From assembly GCF_037975245.1 (NCBI RefSeq), contig NC_092564.1, positions 16,448,984 to 16,512,983 of the forward strand: a stretch of 64,000 nt of DNA, read 5' to 3'. The translations under genes were made by a program, and so were the position numbers. The stretch is from Apostichopus japonicus (Eukaryota > Echinodermata > Holothuroidea > Aspidochirotida > Stichopodidae). Under the pieces are notes generated by a model. The model ran no database searches. It saw nothing but the letters and a program-made list of their open reading frames with translations, and was not told the origin of the DNA. Positions 44,901 through 55,950 of the stretch are shown piece after piece; the first letter of the stretch is position 1; each line of letters begins with the position of its first letter.

Positions 44901-46958
44901 GAGCATGCGACCTACACAAGATTTTGGTCTTTTACAGCAAAACATTCGTCGTGTATGCTGATCAATAGGTCAGTGCAGGGGTGAGGGATGGTGGTTCGCA
45001 AATAAAACTGCTTAGTTTAAACAAATGTAGCCAATCACAGGGCAATAAATGAGAATGCGACCTACACAAGATTTTGATCTTTTACAGCAAAACGTTTGTT
45101 GTTTACGCTGATCAATAGGTCAGTGCAGGAGTGAGGAGGGGTGGTGGTTTGCAAATAAAACTGCATAGTTTAAACAAATGTAGCCAATCACAGGGCAATA
45201 AATGAGAATGCAACCCACACAAGATTTTGATCTTTTACAGCAAAACATTCGTTGTGTACGCTGATCAATCGGTCAGTGTAGGGGTGAGGAGGGGGGAGGG
45301 GTCGTGGTTTGCAAGTAAAACTGCATAGTTTAAACAAATGTAACCAATTTCAGGGCAATAAATGAGCATGCGACCTACAATAAATGAGCATGCCACCTAC
45401 ACAAGATTTTGATCTTTTACAGCAAAACATTTGTTGTGTATGCTGATCAATCAGTCAGTGCAGTGGGGAGGGGGGGTGGTGGATCAGTTGTAAGCCAATA
45501 GGTACGTCTTCACGACAACCCAAAACTAGGTCAAGACGGTCGCATAGAGTCAGGTAGTGATCTGTTAGGCAATGTGTGGCAGTCTTAAGATTGCTGATCA
45601 CTGATATATATACAGTGATTTCCAGGAAGTGTAACATTGTTGCAGATTAGTTGATGGTCACTGCGATTCTACACCATTGAGGTGTGCAGCATTACATAAT
45701 AGTTTTTCCAAAGGATTAGGTTCGCAAAAGTGGGGGGGGGGGAGGGTTGAGGGAGAGTGGGCCAAATTCTTAAATTCCCTGACTGACTTAGGTAGGGGCT
45801 GAACATATTTGGAAGAGCCAGATGGGAATGAAAGGTTTGATATAGATGGGTGAAACCCTGGGTATTGTGAATCTGACTCCCATAGAGGGCAGTCTTGGGG
45901 TACTACGCATAAAAAACATTAAAATTCAAAATTTAAACATCAAGGGTGCATTCTAAGACATATTTATACTATAAACTAAGTCTGATAGTACGCTCCAAGT
46001 GCAAAGTTGTGCTAGTAAATACTCTGTGTTTTGAGGTTGAAAATGGGTGTACACCCATAGCAGTGGTCTAAATCGTCATGGCTTAGGGTTCAAAATCCCC
46101 CGACTGAACCATTTTTCCATGACTGTTGATGGTAGGCTGGGGGTAGAGGGACGGGGGGAGGGTGGTGGGCCTTGACCAACTTTGCGCACACCGCTGCGAC
46201 CAAGAAAAAGTTGGATTTTGTCACACCTTCATATCTACTAATTAGTGCTCATCCCATGCAATTTGTTTAAGGAAAGATTGTCGGAATAGTTAACATAATA
46301 ACCTTATAATTATATTCGATCATGACATGTATCATCTTATGTAATTCCCTCTTGTCCTTTCTAAGTTTATATTTGTTATGTTATGTTGTTTCATAACCTA
46401 AACAAGTTGGTTTCATTGGTATTAATTTATGATAATTATTCATTTGATAAGAAATATGAACATACAAAGACAATTTGCCTGTTAGTTATGAATCTTGTAA
46501 CTGAACAATGAGATTGCGTCCCACATGATCGCTTTGTTCTAAATAATGAAACCTCAACAAATCCCTAGTAATACTCAGCATGTAAAGTCTGAGAAAGTTA
46601 CCTCATATATAAAATTCTTCCATAGTTTAGTGGCTTGAAGAATGCTATCACATAAAAGTGCAATATTGCATTTATTCTCCTATTCATCAAACTTATCTTG
46701 AATTGTAAGAGTTCAGTCTTCTATACTGTTTTTTTTTTTTTTCCTTTCCTTCTTTTTTTTGGGGATAAATTTTGAAAAAGTTATCTTTATCTTCCCCTAG
46801 ATAATGTTCTACAACGAGGAGTCGTAGTCGAAGGAGGTGATCACTCCATATTTTCCAACTCGGTGGATATAATCACTCCGGAGCAGTTGAGCTTCCTGAA
46901 AGCTGTGAAACAACAGCAGCCAGATAGCCAAGACAGAGTAAATACGGAAGAAAAATGA
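38848..46958 (+). CDS. alpha/beta hydrolase (DUF1057-like), seven exons
   Basis: Exons 38848-38970, 40564-40828, 41201-41303, 42179-42304, 43105-43252, 44365-44545 and 46801-46958 join in frame to 1104 nt, that is 367 residues. All introns are GT..AG and phases agree. The first 41 residues are Arg/Cys/Tyr-rich with no acids but one Glu, possibly a mitochondrial or membrane-targeting leader. The fold then shows VVLMVHGSP (oxyanion loop, residue 100), VILPNFPG, and LCGHSMGC with nucleophile Ser172 in the elbow. A lid-like insert (IKKWIFTGFYHLCQLPVLGP) follows, then LLFQGDRDKL with the likely acid Asp276 or Asp278, and VEGGDHSIF with catalytic His330. Substrate unknown; DUF1057 membership is from memory of the family pattern. 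The start ATG is in good context (GCAGCCATG). An alternative donor after exon 5 (at 43294) would add 14 residues. Confidence 0.88.
40564..40828 (+). CDS. hydrolase coding exon 2 (HGSP motif)
   Basis: Acceptor TTCTGATTTAG with an in-frame stop directly before it; donor CCCAG|GTAAGT. Encodes the first strands and oxyanion loop. Confidence 0.9.
41201..41303 (+). CDS. hydrolase coding exon 3
   Basis: Acceptor CCTCCCTGTGACAG, donor AAAA|GTGAGT. Encodes GMGWTPLPSSGCYNFSLP and the helix before the nucleophile strand. Confidence 0.92.
42179..42304 (+). CDS. hydrolase coding exon 4 (nucleophile elbow)
   Basis: Acceptor TTTTGTTTTGTTTTAG, donor ACAA|GTAAGT. Encodes VLMLCGHSMGCQAILHISSL with the Gly-X-Ser-X-Gly motif. 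Confidence 0.95.
43105..43252 (+). CDS. hydrolase coding exon 5 (lid region)
   Basis: The acceptor after CTCACCAATGTACAG at 43104, with a long CTCT tract upstream, is the one that keeps phase. The nearer AATGTCACAG at 43015 would shift the frame into a stop. Donor GCACAG|GTGAAT. Confidence 0.85.
43980..44180. repeat. 44-bp tandem repeat in hydrolase intron 5
   Basis: CCCATGCACACTT(TGTG/AATG)TACGATGCCTGTCAA(G/C)CCCATTACC repeats about 4.5 times. TTTGTGTA and TTAATGTA versions alternate, implying a two-unit ancestral duplication. Confidence 0.93.
44365..44545 (+). CDS. hydrolase coding exon 6 (acid residue)
   Basis: Acceptor TTAATAATTTCAG, donor AGTG|GTGAGT. Encodes FRQRELPMLLFQGDRDKLVQ and following helix. 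Confidence 0.95.
44690..45470. repeat. tandem repeat of about 150-180 bp in the last hydrolase intron
   Basis: Five units, each with ACACAAGATTTTGATCTTTT + ACAGCAAAACATTCGTTGTG (at about 44741, 44917, 45065, 45220, 45401), GTCAGTGCAGGGGTGAGG and GTTTGCAAATAAAACT. Some units carry an internal duplication (GCGACCTACAATAAATGAGC). Similarity is high. Confidence 0.93.
46801..46958 (+). CDS. hydrolase coding exon 7 (catalytic His, stop)
   Basis: Acceptor TATCTTCCCCTAG after a T-rich tract. Encodes VVVEGGDHSIFSNSV and a polar tail with Gln-Gln-Gln, ending TGA at 46956. Confidence 0.94.
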
Positions 46959-48509
46959 CAGAGTCTTTTCAAAAGAGGTTTAATACTAGTTAAGACACAT
47001 TAAATGCACATCATCAGATATATATATTATACGGAAATGTTAATTTATGCAAATATTTGTACTCTTCTGAAATATTTCTATGAAGTCAAATAGAAGAGCC
47101 CAAATCATTTGTTTAAGGTTCATCACTGAACAAGGATTCGTTACAACTACGTAATGTCTTAAAAACCAAACATGATGAAAATTTAAAAATATTTAAAATC
47201 AGGGCTGAATCAGGACTGGCAAGAGGTGGGGGGAGGGGGGGAAGCTGTCGCATAGAGGTTGAGAACCCATGGGCCTGTGAAATATGGATGCAGCCTGGAA
47301 TATATGGGATAAGTGTATCCTCATCTTTCTAAGGACATAAAGAGAGCAGTTAGGGGTCTGTACACAATTTGAACCTTAAAAACTTTGCACTCTGAGTGTT
47401 GATACAACGTGTTCAAAATTTTAATTTTGGGTTATGTCACTAGTTTGCACATTTAGTTGATCACATCTAAAAGGTAATTTTCAGATATTCTCAGTTTTGT
47501 CATGACGGTAATACTTGTGCAAAATGGTAATTTGCAGATTTTCACCGTACGGCCAGTGCGTCTTGGCAAAACGACCTTAAATTGACCTTAAATGTAAAAG
47601 CCTATCAGGTGCAAAAGGAGTCTATGTCATGGTGATGGCATGTGTGCATGGTGATGGCATGTATGTGGCATGGTGTGGTGATGGCATGTGTCTGTGTATG
47701 TATGTGACACTGGCTGTAAACACCATTGTTCAAAAAGTTAATGGTGGATTAACTTTATACTTGGTCAGTGGATCTGTTATATCGCGTACAAGAAGCCTAC
47801 TGTTTTCTGTGAAGTTCAGTGGTCATTTTGGATCAACAGAGGTCAAAGTCTGAAAACTTTGTGACCACGATAACTCAAAAAGTATTGAAATTGGTGGAGG
47901 TCATCATTTGAAATCTTGTAAACACAAGAAGTACATGTTTCTTGAACTTCATACTTAGTATGTAGGTTCAGCTTGGTGAGTGCAAGAATCCTAGTGAAAT
48001 TGGTAGAGGTCAAAGGTCCCATGAGGTCAACAGGCATCAAAGTCTGAAAACCTTCTAAGCATGATAACTCTAAAATTAAAGCTACAATTAATATGTGAAT
48101 TCTCCAATGCTATGATTTTCTTTTGGTAGACATAACTTGGTCAAATTTAGTTCAAATTAGTTCTTTGAAGCGGCTCTATAGGTCTTCAACGAAACAAACC
48201 TGGCATCCAGGTAATGAAATCTGCTTCAGATTGCATACTCTTGCTTTAAACATGCACTTAAACCTCCTATCAACTACGGGTTATCTCAGATGGGGGGGGG
48301 GGGGGGGGGGGGGAGACTGGCTCAAGGGCTCAAATGGTGGAAAACTTGGCCAATTTCTCAAATAGATTTCACTATGTATGAACTCTCATGTAACTCCCAA
48401 CAATGATCACATATGAAGACTGTTCTTTCTGGATATTGAAACATGTTGGTTTAAAATTTCTATACCGTAAAATCCTAACCAGTGAACGACCATGGTTGAT
48501 GCCCACAAG
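46959..48509. other. 3' flank of the hydrolase gene
   Basis: Should contain the 3' UTR, but I see no unambiguous AATAAA with cleavage context. A short GGTGATGGCATGTG repeat lies at 47632-47690. Two diverged units sharing CAAAGTCTGAAAAC occur at about 47842 and 48042. A long G-run lies at 48291. Confidence 0.5.
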
Positions 48510-48845
48510 CAGTGGCGTAGGAAGGTACTTTTGAGTGGGGGGGGCTGAAGACTGATGGCCGGCCTGGGGGAGGGGTCTCAGGGGAGGGGGTGTCCCCCTC
48601 CCCTTTGGAATTTTTTTGCATTTCCAGGTGGCCTCAGATGCAATTTGGTGCAATATAGCACACTTCAACCCACCCACTCCATTTTGTATATAATTTTGCA
48701 TTTTCACCTGGCCTTAGATGCAATTTGGTACTCCAAATGAGATTTTTTTCTCATTTGGAAATGAAAAAGGGGTTTTCTGCCTTGCGAAGCGGGGGGGGGA
48801 GCGGAATGATACTTCCGCCCCTCCATATTTTTCACTACGCCCTTG
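48510..48845. mobile_element. nonautonomous hAT element, CAGTGGCGTAGGAAGG family, copy 1
   Basis: Left end CAGTGGCGTAGGAAGGTACT; right end finishes CTACGCCCTTG. An 8-bp duplication CCCACAAG sits at 48502-48509 and 48846-48853. Internally: hairpin module (CTGGGGGAGGGGTCTCAGGG), then CTCAGATGCAATTTGGTGCA twice in variant form. No ORF. Confidence 0.93.
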
Positions 48846-48999
48846 CCCACAAGGGATCGCTACAAACTTTTTCGGGGTTCTAACTTAGTCCTTGGACAAA
48901 TTTAACTCACTTGCTCTACATTAGTCAGATAGTGATTTTTGAGCTTTGAGGAAATTGTGATGGCAAGGAACCACAAAGCTAACTGGCTCTCTGTGTTTC

Positions 49000-50200
49000 T
49001 TTACTGCTATTGTTTCTTGTAAATGCCATGAGCTCCCTAGAAAAAAACCCAGGAAAAGTTCTAATGTGAAATGAATTATTGTTATGAACTCTTTTTTGGT
49101 TTCATTAGTAGATCGCTTCTTATTAAGCGAGAGAGGACAAAGAAGGGTCAAAGTTTAATGATGCAGAGAAAGAATTAAACTGGCATTCTTACTCCTCCAA
49201 CTCGTACATCAGGTGCAGGAAAGTCACTCTACATTGAACTAATGTCACAGAGTATCTTGTAAAGACAAGTTTAATATTAAGCAGCCGATTTTATTTTCAT
49301 CTCTAAAGATTACCTAAATAGGTTTCACTGTCCACCAGATTTTCTTGATTTTACTTGTGCAGTTGCAAATTGGACAACTGCCAATGATTTCTTCACACCT
49401 TCAACAAAAATGCTGCAATAATCAAACGATTTACACTTTATACAACTTTGGATGCAATAAACCAGCGTGCTACATACTGTACAAACAACACGCTTATCCT
49501 GTGAAATGGATTGCGTTATGCTAAAATGTTTTATTCCTTTGATTTTGAAAAGCAAGAAGAAAAAGGTTATAATGTATGAAACAGATAGTAATGCCATGAA
49601 TCGAATAAACGCAGTTTGTGCCTCGAAAATAGTTCTTGCGGGATGAGAGTTGTAATGTCGCAAAACCCCAACAAAAAGTGTCTTTAGATTGTTTGTTGAG
49701 AGTAAACGTGTGTGCTCCTTTTTCTGTAATTTTTTGAAGTGAAGTCGAGACTTTCAACGTGCAATTTGAAGAACCTGCAAAACATGAATTCATCTTTCTC
49801 CTATCTTTCTATAGTTTTTGTACCAATTTTAATATTTTGTATTTTTAATTTTTGCATCAACTTATTTCTCTTCACTGACTTTTGAAGCTGTCGGAGACAG
49901 TGTAAGTATAGCCATCCCATTTGCCAGAAAAGGAGGTGTCAATTTTACAACTTCAAAAGTAGACAGACATTTTTGTGACGCTCATAGTGGTGTGTGATGT
50001 ACCAAAAATGAACGATTTTCAACTGGTATACTCTGCAATCTATCTACAACAGAGTCTAACTTTCTGATGTCAATGTTGATGCAAAGTAATAACAATCAGC
50101 AGTTAGTTTTACAACGCTTAGGCGACCACAAATGTGGGGGAAACCCTTAAGGGCATATGAATTACAGCTAACCCATAGGGTGGCTTCCAATTCAACATTT
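49000..50200. other. intergenic sequence, nothing recognised
   Basis: AT-rich; the minus-strand ORFs at 49325-49793 lack recognisable features. Confidence 0.45.
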
Positions 50201-50204
50201 TTAA

Positions 50205-50372
50205 CTCAAATTTGGAATCTTAGAAAGTCATTTCAGATGGGGAAACCGTAGGTTGCTCTTGGATGAAAGACCCACCTAACTATGACACGGCCGGGTATCA
50301 AACCCCGAACCTCTCAATTGCTAAGCATCGTTGCTTCAAATGCCGCCGCCTTTATCCACTCGGCCACAGTAT
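50205..50372 (-). mobile_element. tRNA-derived SINE, second family
   Basis: The minus strand from 50372 reads a tRNA-like head with box A TGGCCGAGTGGATAAAGGCG and box B GGGTTTGATACCCGG, with a Leu/Ser-type long variable region between. A short body (GTGGGTCTTTCATCCAAGAG, then GGTTTCCCCATCTGAAATGA) follows. Box A and B spacing and divergence rule out a functional tRNA. The exact 3' end is uncertain. Confidence 0.7.
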
Positions 50373-50529
50373 GCTTCCCTGGTCCCATCAAAATTGCTTT
50401 GTTACATTTATGCCTATCCCACACAATCAGACTGGGATGTCATGATGTTCCTCAGTTCCGTCCACCACTATGACAGTGCTGTTCTGTGTAGAGTGTTTAC
50501 AACCACCCTTACCTCCCACCCTTCACCCC

Positions 50530-51158
50530 CAGGGGCGTAGCGAAGGGTTTTTTGTTGGGGGGTGTGGAGAATTTGATTTGCCGACGGATCTGGAAGTGGT
50601 GACTGAAATGGGGGAGGGGTTTAAGGGGAGGGGGTGTCCCCCTCCCCTTTTGAAAATTTGTAGTTTTGAAACGTCCTTAGATGCAATCTGGTGTATATTT
50701 TAAGTCAAATTTGATTTGCCGACGGATCTGGAATTGGTGACTGAAATGGGGGAGGGGTCTAAGGGGAGGGGGTGTCCCCCTCCCATTTGGAAAATTTGTA
50801 GTTTTGAAACGTCCTTAGATGCAATCTGGTGTATATTTTAAGTCAAATTTGATTTGCCGACGGATCTGGAATTGGTGACTGAAATGGGGGAGGGGTCTAA
50901 GGGGAGGGGGTGTCCCCCTCCCCTTTGGAAAATTTTTAGTTTTGAAACGTCCTTAGATGCAATCTGGTGCATATTTTAAGTCAAATTTGGCACGGAAGAA
51001 GCTCCCGTTCTCCTTTTCTCTATTCAGCTTTCCTTCTTTCTTCCCCTTCCGCTCTCTTCACCTTTTCTCCTTTTGCCGACAGACCCAAAATTTGCCGACA
51101 GCGACCAAATTATTGGGGGGTGTGACACCCCCCACACCCCCCGCTCGCTACGCCCCTG
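50530..51158. mobile_element. nonautonomous hAT element, 629 bp, with three internal tandem units
   Basis: Perfect 13-bp inverted ends CAGGGGCGTAGCG and CGCTACGCCCCTG. An 8-bp duplication TTCACCCC sits at 50522-50529 and 51159-51166. The interior contains three tandem 138-bp units starting TTTGATTTGCCGACGGATCT (50572, 50710, 50848), each with one hairpin module. A pyrimidine-rich stretch lies at 51000-51075. Confidence 0.95.
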
Positions 51159-51366
51159 TTCACCCCCGGCCCCCCTACCTGCCACCACCACATCTACCTC
51201 ACTCCATACATGAGCTATGAGTATGATGAACTCACATCCTGCTCAGAATTCAAAATCTCTTGAGTTTACCAACAAGGGTTTATACAAAGACCAGTAGGAG
51301 TGTGTCTTTTGATTGTTTAAAGCAATCTAATTCTAGTTTGGTCTGGTGTTGAAGAAGTTTTATTTA

Positions 51367-51738
51367 CAAGGGCGTAGGAACCGGGGGGGCTGGGGGGGCG
51401 CCAGCCCCCCCAGTGAAAAATGTGGAGGGGCGGAAGTATCATTCCGCCCCCCCAGTTCGCAAGTCAGAAAACCCCTTTTTCATTTTCAAAGGAGAAAAAA
51501 TCTCATTTGGAGCACCAAATTGCATCTAAGGCCAGGTGAAAATACAAAATTAAGTCTACAAATTGGAGTGGGTGTTGAAGTGTGCTATATTGCACCAAAT
51601 TGCATCTGAGGCCACCTGGAAATGCAAAAAATTCCAAAGGGGAGGGGGACACCCCCTCCCCTTAGACCCCTCCCCCAGGCCGGCCATCAGTCTTCAGCCC
51701 CCCCCCCCCCCACTCAAAAGTACCTTCCTACGCCACTG
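51367..51738. mobile_element. nonautonomous hAT element, CAGTGGCGTAGGAAGG family, copy 2 (inverted)
   Basis: Same family as 48510-48845 but reversed: starts CAAGGGCGTAGGAACC and ends CTTCCTACGCCACTG. The duplication TTTTATTT sits at 51358-51365 and 51739-51746, with one extra A at the left junction. Hairpin module on the minus strand near 51640-51690. Confidence 0.9.
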
Positions 51739-52472
51739 TTTTATTTGCTACTTCAACATACGCAGCTTATAAAAAAAAAGTTGTCTTAGATGTTGTTGTT
51801 ATTAATAAATCTGAGATCTTTCAAATTCATCGTTTGTTTTACGTAAGTTATTTGAACGGAATGTGGCTTTCAAGATGTAAGAAATATATATTCGAAAAAA
51901 AGTCTAGCAAAATTTTTCCTTTTTTCTCAGTTTTCTCCCTTTGTTTAATTTGCTTCTCATTTTCTTTTATATTTTTTTTCATGTGTTTGTCAATGTAGTA
52001 GTTTTTATATTAAACAACTGGACATTTATGCGAAGCAGTGAAATTAACCCCTCTGATATATATATATGTCGAATGTTACCGGCATTTTATCAACGGTCAG
52101 TACCAAGCACAGATGCATATGCAACATTTCAGTTTCCATATATGCTACAATTAATGTATGGTATATGATTTTGCTTTATAAACACTACTAGTTAATTGAT
52201 AGTTCGCAAGCAAAAACAGGGGAAACTGACACCAAGGTCTTTGTCACGCGGCAATCGTACTAATAATGACATTTGACCTTTACAACAAGACGAGAAAGCC
52301 AGGATTATCGTACACATGGAAGTATCGTATTAGATTGAACAGTCAGTAGCGTATGGCAGGGATGGGGGACGCACAGCAACCACATTCAGTCAGGGAGAAT
52401 GACACCACTATACTCCAACAGTACACTATTCTTCTCGACCTCACACAAAAGTTCAAGGGTATTTGTTTAGCA

Positions 52473-52858
52473 CAGGGTTGTCTAACCTTTTGCAGAGGAG
52501 GGCCACATGGAATGATTATGATGAAGGAGGGGGCCACATGAACCCTACGCTCGATCTTTTGCCCGAAGCCCAAGGCAACAAAATGTGAGCGCGGAGCGCA
52601 CTGATTTATTTTCCTTCCTGATAAAACAGATGAATAAAGTACAGCCCCCCCCCCCTCCTCCGCTGAGAGTGTCACACAAACTGACCTGTATGCAGTTTTT
52701 TGGACCCAGAAGGTTCGAATGATTGATTATATAGCTTCAAATTGTTATCAATAAATCTGCTCACTAAAATTTCGCACCGTACAGCATCTCTGGCGGGCCG
52801 GACGCAACCCTGCGGCGGGCCGGACTGTGGCCCGCGGGCCGTAGGTTGGACAACCCTG
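52473..52858. mobile_element. nonautonomous hAT element, CAGGGTTGTC family
   Basis: Ends CAGGGTTGTCTAACCTT and GGTTGGACAACCCTG are inverted repeats. A perfect 8-bp duplication GTTTAGCA sits at 52465-52472 and 52859-52866. The subterminal GGGCCACATGG and GGGCCGGACTGTGGCCC stretches resemble well-known animal hAT miniature elements. No ORF. Confidence 0.95.
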
Positions 52859-53269
52859 GTTTAGCACAACCTTGGGCTTCAACGTAATTATATAACTAAT
52901 TCGTTGTCGAAATAAGCCTCATAGTGGAACCCCCCCCCCCCCCTCCACACACATCTCTGAATGTGAGTTGACTTCAATGACCTCATGGCCACAGCCCTCC
53001 ACAAAATCCATAATTTGCCTATGCGGACCCGCCAATAAAGGTTTATACTACCTAAATCTGTCGGGAAAATTATACTCACCCCCTCCCCCTTACCCACCCT
53101 TGAAGAACTTCACACTCTGTAATATATACTTGTGTTTTGGGGATCTAGGTAGCCTACAATTCGTAAAGGGCAATGACAACAGGGTAATTTTATTTAACAA
53201 ATAGGACGCGTACCCCCAGTGCTCTGGCGCGCCCCTGCAAGCAACCCCTTTTTACACTCATATCTCCCA

Positions 53270-54360
53270 GGTTGATCATATATATGTGTATATACTGTAC
53301 GCATACTAACATGACTGAGTATGTACGCATAATAACATGAATGAGTATATACTGTAAGCCTATAGTTGCAATGAATGTGTATATACTGTAAGCCTGGTAA
53401 CATGACTGAGTATATACTGTACGCATACTAACATGACTATGTACTGTAACATGAATGAGTTTATACTGTAAGCCTAGTAACATGACTGAGTATATACTGT
53501 AAGCCTATAGTTGCAATGAATGTGTATATACTGTAAGCCTGGTAACATGACTGAGTATATACTGTACGCATACTAACATGACTATGTACTGTAACATGAA
53601 TGAGTTTATACTGTAAGCCTAGTAACATGACTGAGTATATACTGTAAGCCTAGTTGCATGAATGTGCATATACTGTAAGCCTACTAACATATATGTGTAT
53701 AAACTGTACGCATACTAACATGACTTAGTATGTACGCATAATAACATGCCTGAATGAGTTTATACTGTAAGCCAAGTAACATGACTGAGTATATTCTATA
53801 AGCCTAGTTACATGCATGTTTATATACTGTAAGCCTGATAACATGAATGTTATATACTGTACGCATAGAAACATGAATGAGTATATAATGTAAGCCTATA
53901 GTTACATAAAAATGTGTATATACTGTAAGCCTGGTAACAAGAATGTGTATATGCAGTACGCATAATAACATGACTGAGTATATACTGTCCGCATAATAAC
54001 ATGAATGAGTATATACTGTAAGCCTGATAACATGAAGAGTATATACTGTACGCATAATAACATGAATGAGTATATACTGTAAGCCTGGTAACATGAATGA
54101 GTATATACTGTACGCATAATAACATGAATGACTATATACTGTAAGCCTAATAACATGAATAATTACTTACAGTACGCATACTAACATGACTGAGTATATA
54201 CTGTAAGCCTAATAACATGATCGAATGAGTACGGTATATACTGTAAGCCAAATAACATGAATGATTATACACTGTACGCATGATAACATGAATGAGTATT
54301 TACTGTAAGCCTACTTACATGAGTGATGAAGCATGCACGTCTGTAAGCGTAATGACATGA
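53270..54360. repeat. minisatellite of about 30-bp units with two alternating types
   Basis: The unit TAACATGAATGAGTATATAC + TGTAAGCCT or TGTACGCAT repeats over about 1.1 kb, roughly 35 times, with many indels. A longer block of about 146 bp is duplicated (compare 53356-53500 with 53502-53645). ORFs on the minus strand here are repeat artefacts. Confidence 0.95.
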
Positions 54361-55558
54361 TTGTTACATTATCTAAAGTTCTTGATGATGTCCGTTGCTT
54401 TTACAAACAAATATAAATATTTCGCGTATAAATTGCCCCCAAAATAAACTCTCATATATAGTGATGATTTGCATATGAAAGAAGTGCAAGTTTGTATTAT
54501 TATCATCGATCTTGTTTGCAGAGTAATTTGGGAACGAAGGACAATAGTAAAAAATGTTTTTTTTTAAACCTCAGAGTAAGCTATGCTGTAGCGTCAGTGG
54601 CGTCGAGCCGTTTCGTACCCGTTCCAACCAAATTTGAGAAAAGATACTCCCTAGATCGCCGGAAATGACCCTTTCCAACACACTGATCATGGAGAGGCGT
54701 ATAACGTACACTGCATGCCGACTTAAAGTTTGGTGTTTATTATTATTTTAGCCACTGCGCGTGGCGTATCGTCTAAAAACAGATCGAAAACCGCGCACAG
54801 TTCTTGGAAATAGTTTCGTACAACGGAAGTGTCGATAAATTAAAGACCGCCGTTTAGAGCATTTTGTCAGAAATTACACCAACAAAATGTGACAAATGTC
54901 AATAGGTAGATGAGAGCGCAATCAAAAAGTCAATAAGTTATTTTACACTTGATATAACACATTGTATTCCATTGGTCTCATTTTACTTCTTACTGGCCTA
55001 ACCCTAACGCATAAGAAGTCCTTTTACAAAATTACAACCGATAAAATCGCAAGTTTCGCTCTTCCATAGTTAACGCGTATTTGCTACATTTTATTCAAAT
55101 GTTAATCAATCAAAGAGGATATCGTTGAAAAAGCATATGAATTTTCTATTCAAAAGTGAGTATCGTAATGTAATAGCATCTTCACTTTTAGAGAAGTAAT
55201 ATTTTTCAATTGGCTCTCTGGTAAATTCGCGAATTTACCCTCAGGAAAAGTGCCAAAAAATCAGTAGGAGAGCATTTTTGATACGTTTTCATCAGGATCT
55301 GGTTGATTATTTCTTCCATGTTGAAGATAGTTGAATGGATGTAACATGTGGTACAGGAGCAGCGTACGAAACTTGTACACTACTGAGTGAAGAGGTTTGT
55401 TTACTATAGTGACGAAACATTCGACGAAATTCTGATCCTATCGTCAAAATTTCTTTCTTTTTCACAAATTTAGAAACACTTGGTGCACTAAATTAGCATG
55501 AATTTTGTGGGCAAAGATATACTAGGCCTAGTTGAAAATGAATTACAACACTCGGGTG
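54361..55558. other. intergenic sequence with a transposon left end
   Basis: CAGTGGCGTCGAGCCG at 54594 looks like a left end of the CAGTGGCG group, followed by CGCCGGAAATGACCC. No matching right end is found, so it is probably truncated. No gene seen. Confidence 0.4.
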
Positions 55559-55942
55559 CAGTGGCGTAGGAAGGTACTTTTCAGTGGGGGGGGGGCTGAA
55601 GACTGATGGCCGGCCTGGGGGAGGGGTCTAAGGGGAGGGGGTGTCCCCCTCCCCTTTGGAATTTTTTGCATTTCCAGGTGGCCTCAGATGCAATTTGGTG
55701 CAATATAGCACACTTCAACACCCACTCCATTTTATAAACTTAATTTTGTATTTTCACCTGGCCTTAGATGCAATTTGGTGCTCCATATGAGATTTTTTTT
55801 CTCATTTGGAAATGAAAAAGGGGTTTTCTGACTTGCGGAGCGGGGGGCGGAATGATACTTCCGCCCCTCCACATTTTACACTGGGGGGGGGGCTGGCGCC
55901 CCCCCCCCCCCAGCCCCCCCCCCCCCGGTTCCTACGCCCTTG
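55559..55942. mobile_element. nonautonomous hAT element, CAGTGGCGTAGGAAGG family, copy 3
   Basis: Starts CAGTGGCGTAGGAAGGTACT and ends GGTTCCTACGCCCTTG. A perfect 8-bp duplication CTCGGGTG sits at 55551-55558 and 55943-55950. Hairpin module at 55612-55660. The right subterminal part is an almost pure G/C inverted stretch (55884-55926). Confidence 0.95.
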
Positions 55943-55950
55943 CTCGGGTG

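Noticed and set aside
50290-50372. A functional tRNA-Leu or tRNA-Ser gene on the minus strand
   Set aside because: Too diverged in the stems and fused to a SINE body.
53190-54156. Overlapping Tyr-rich ORFs on the minus strand
   Set aside because: Translation of the 30-bp minisatellite.
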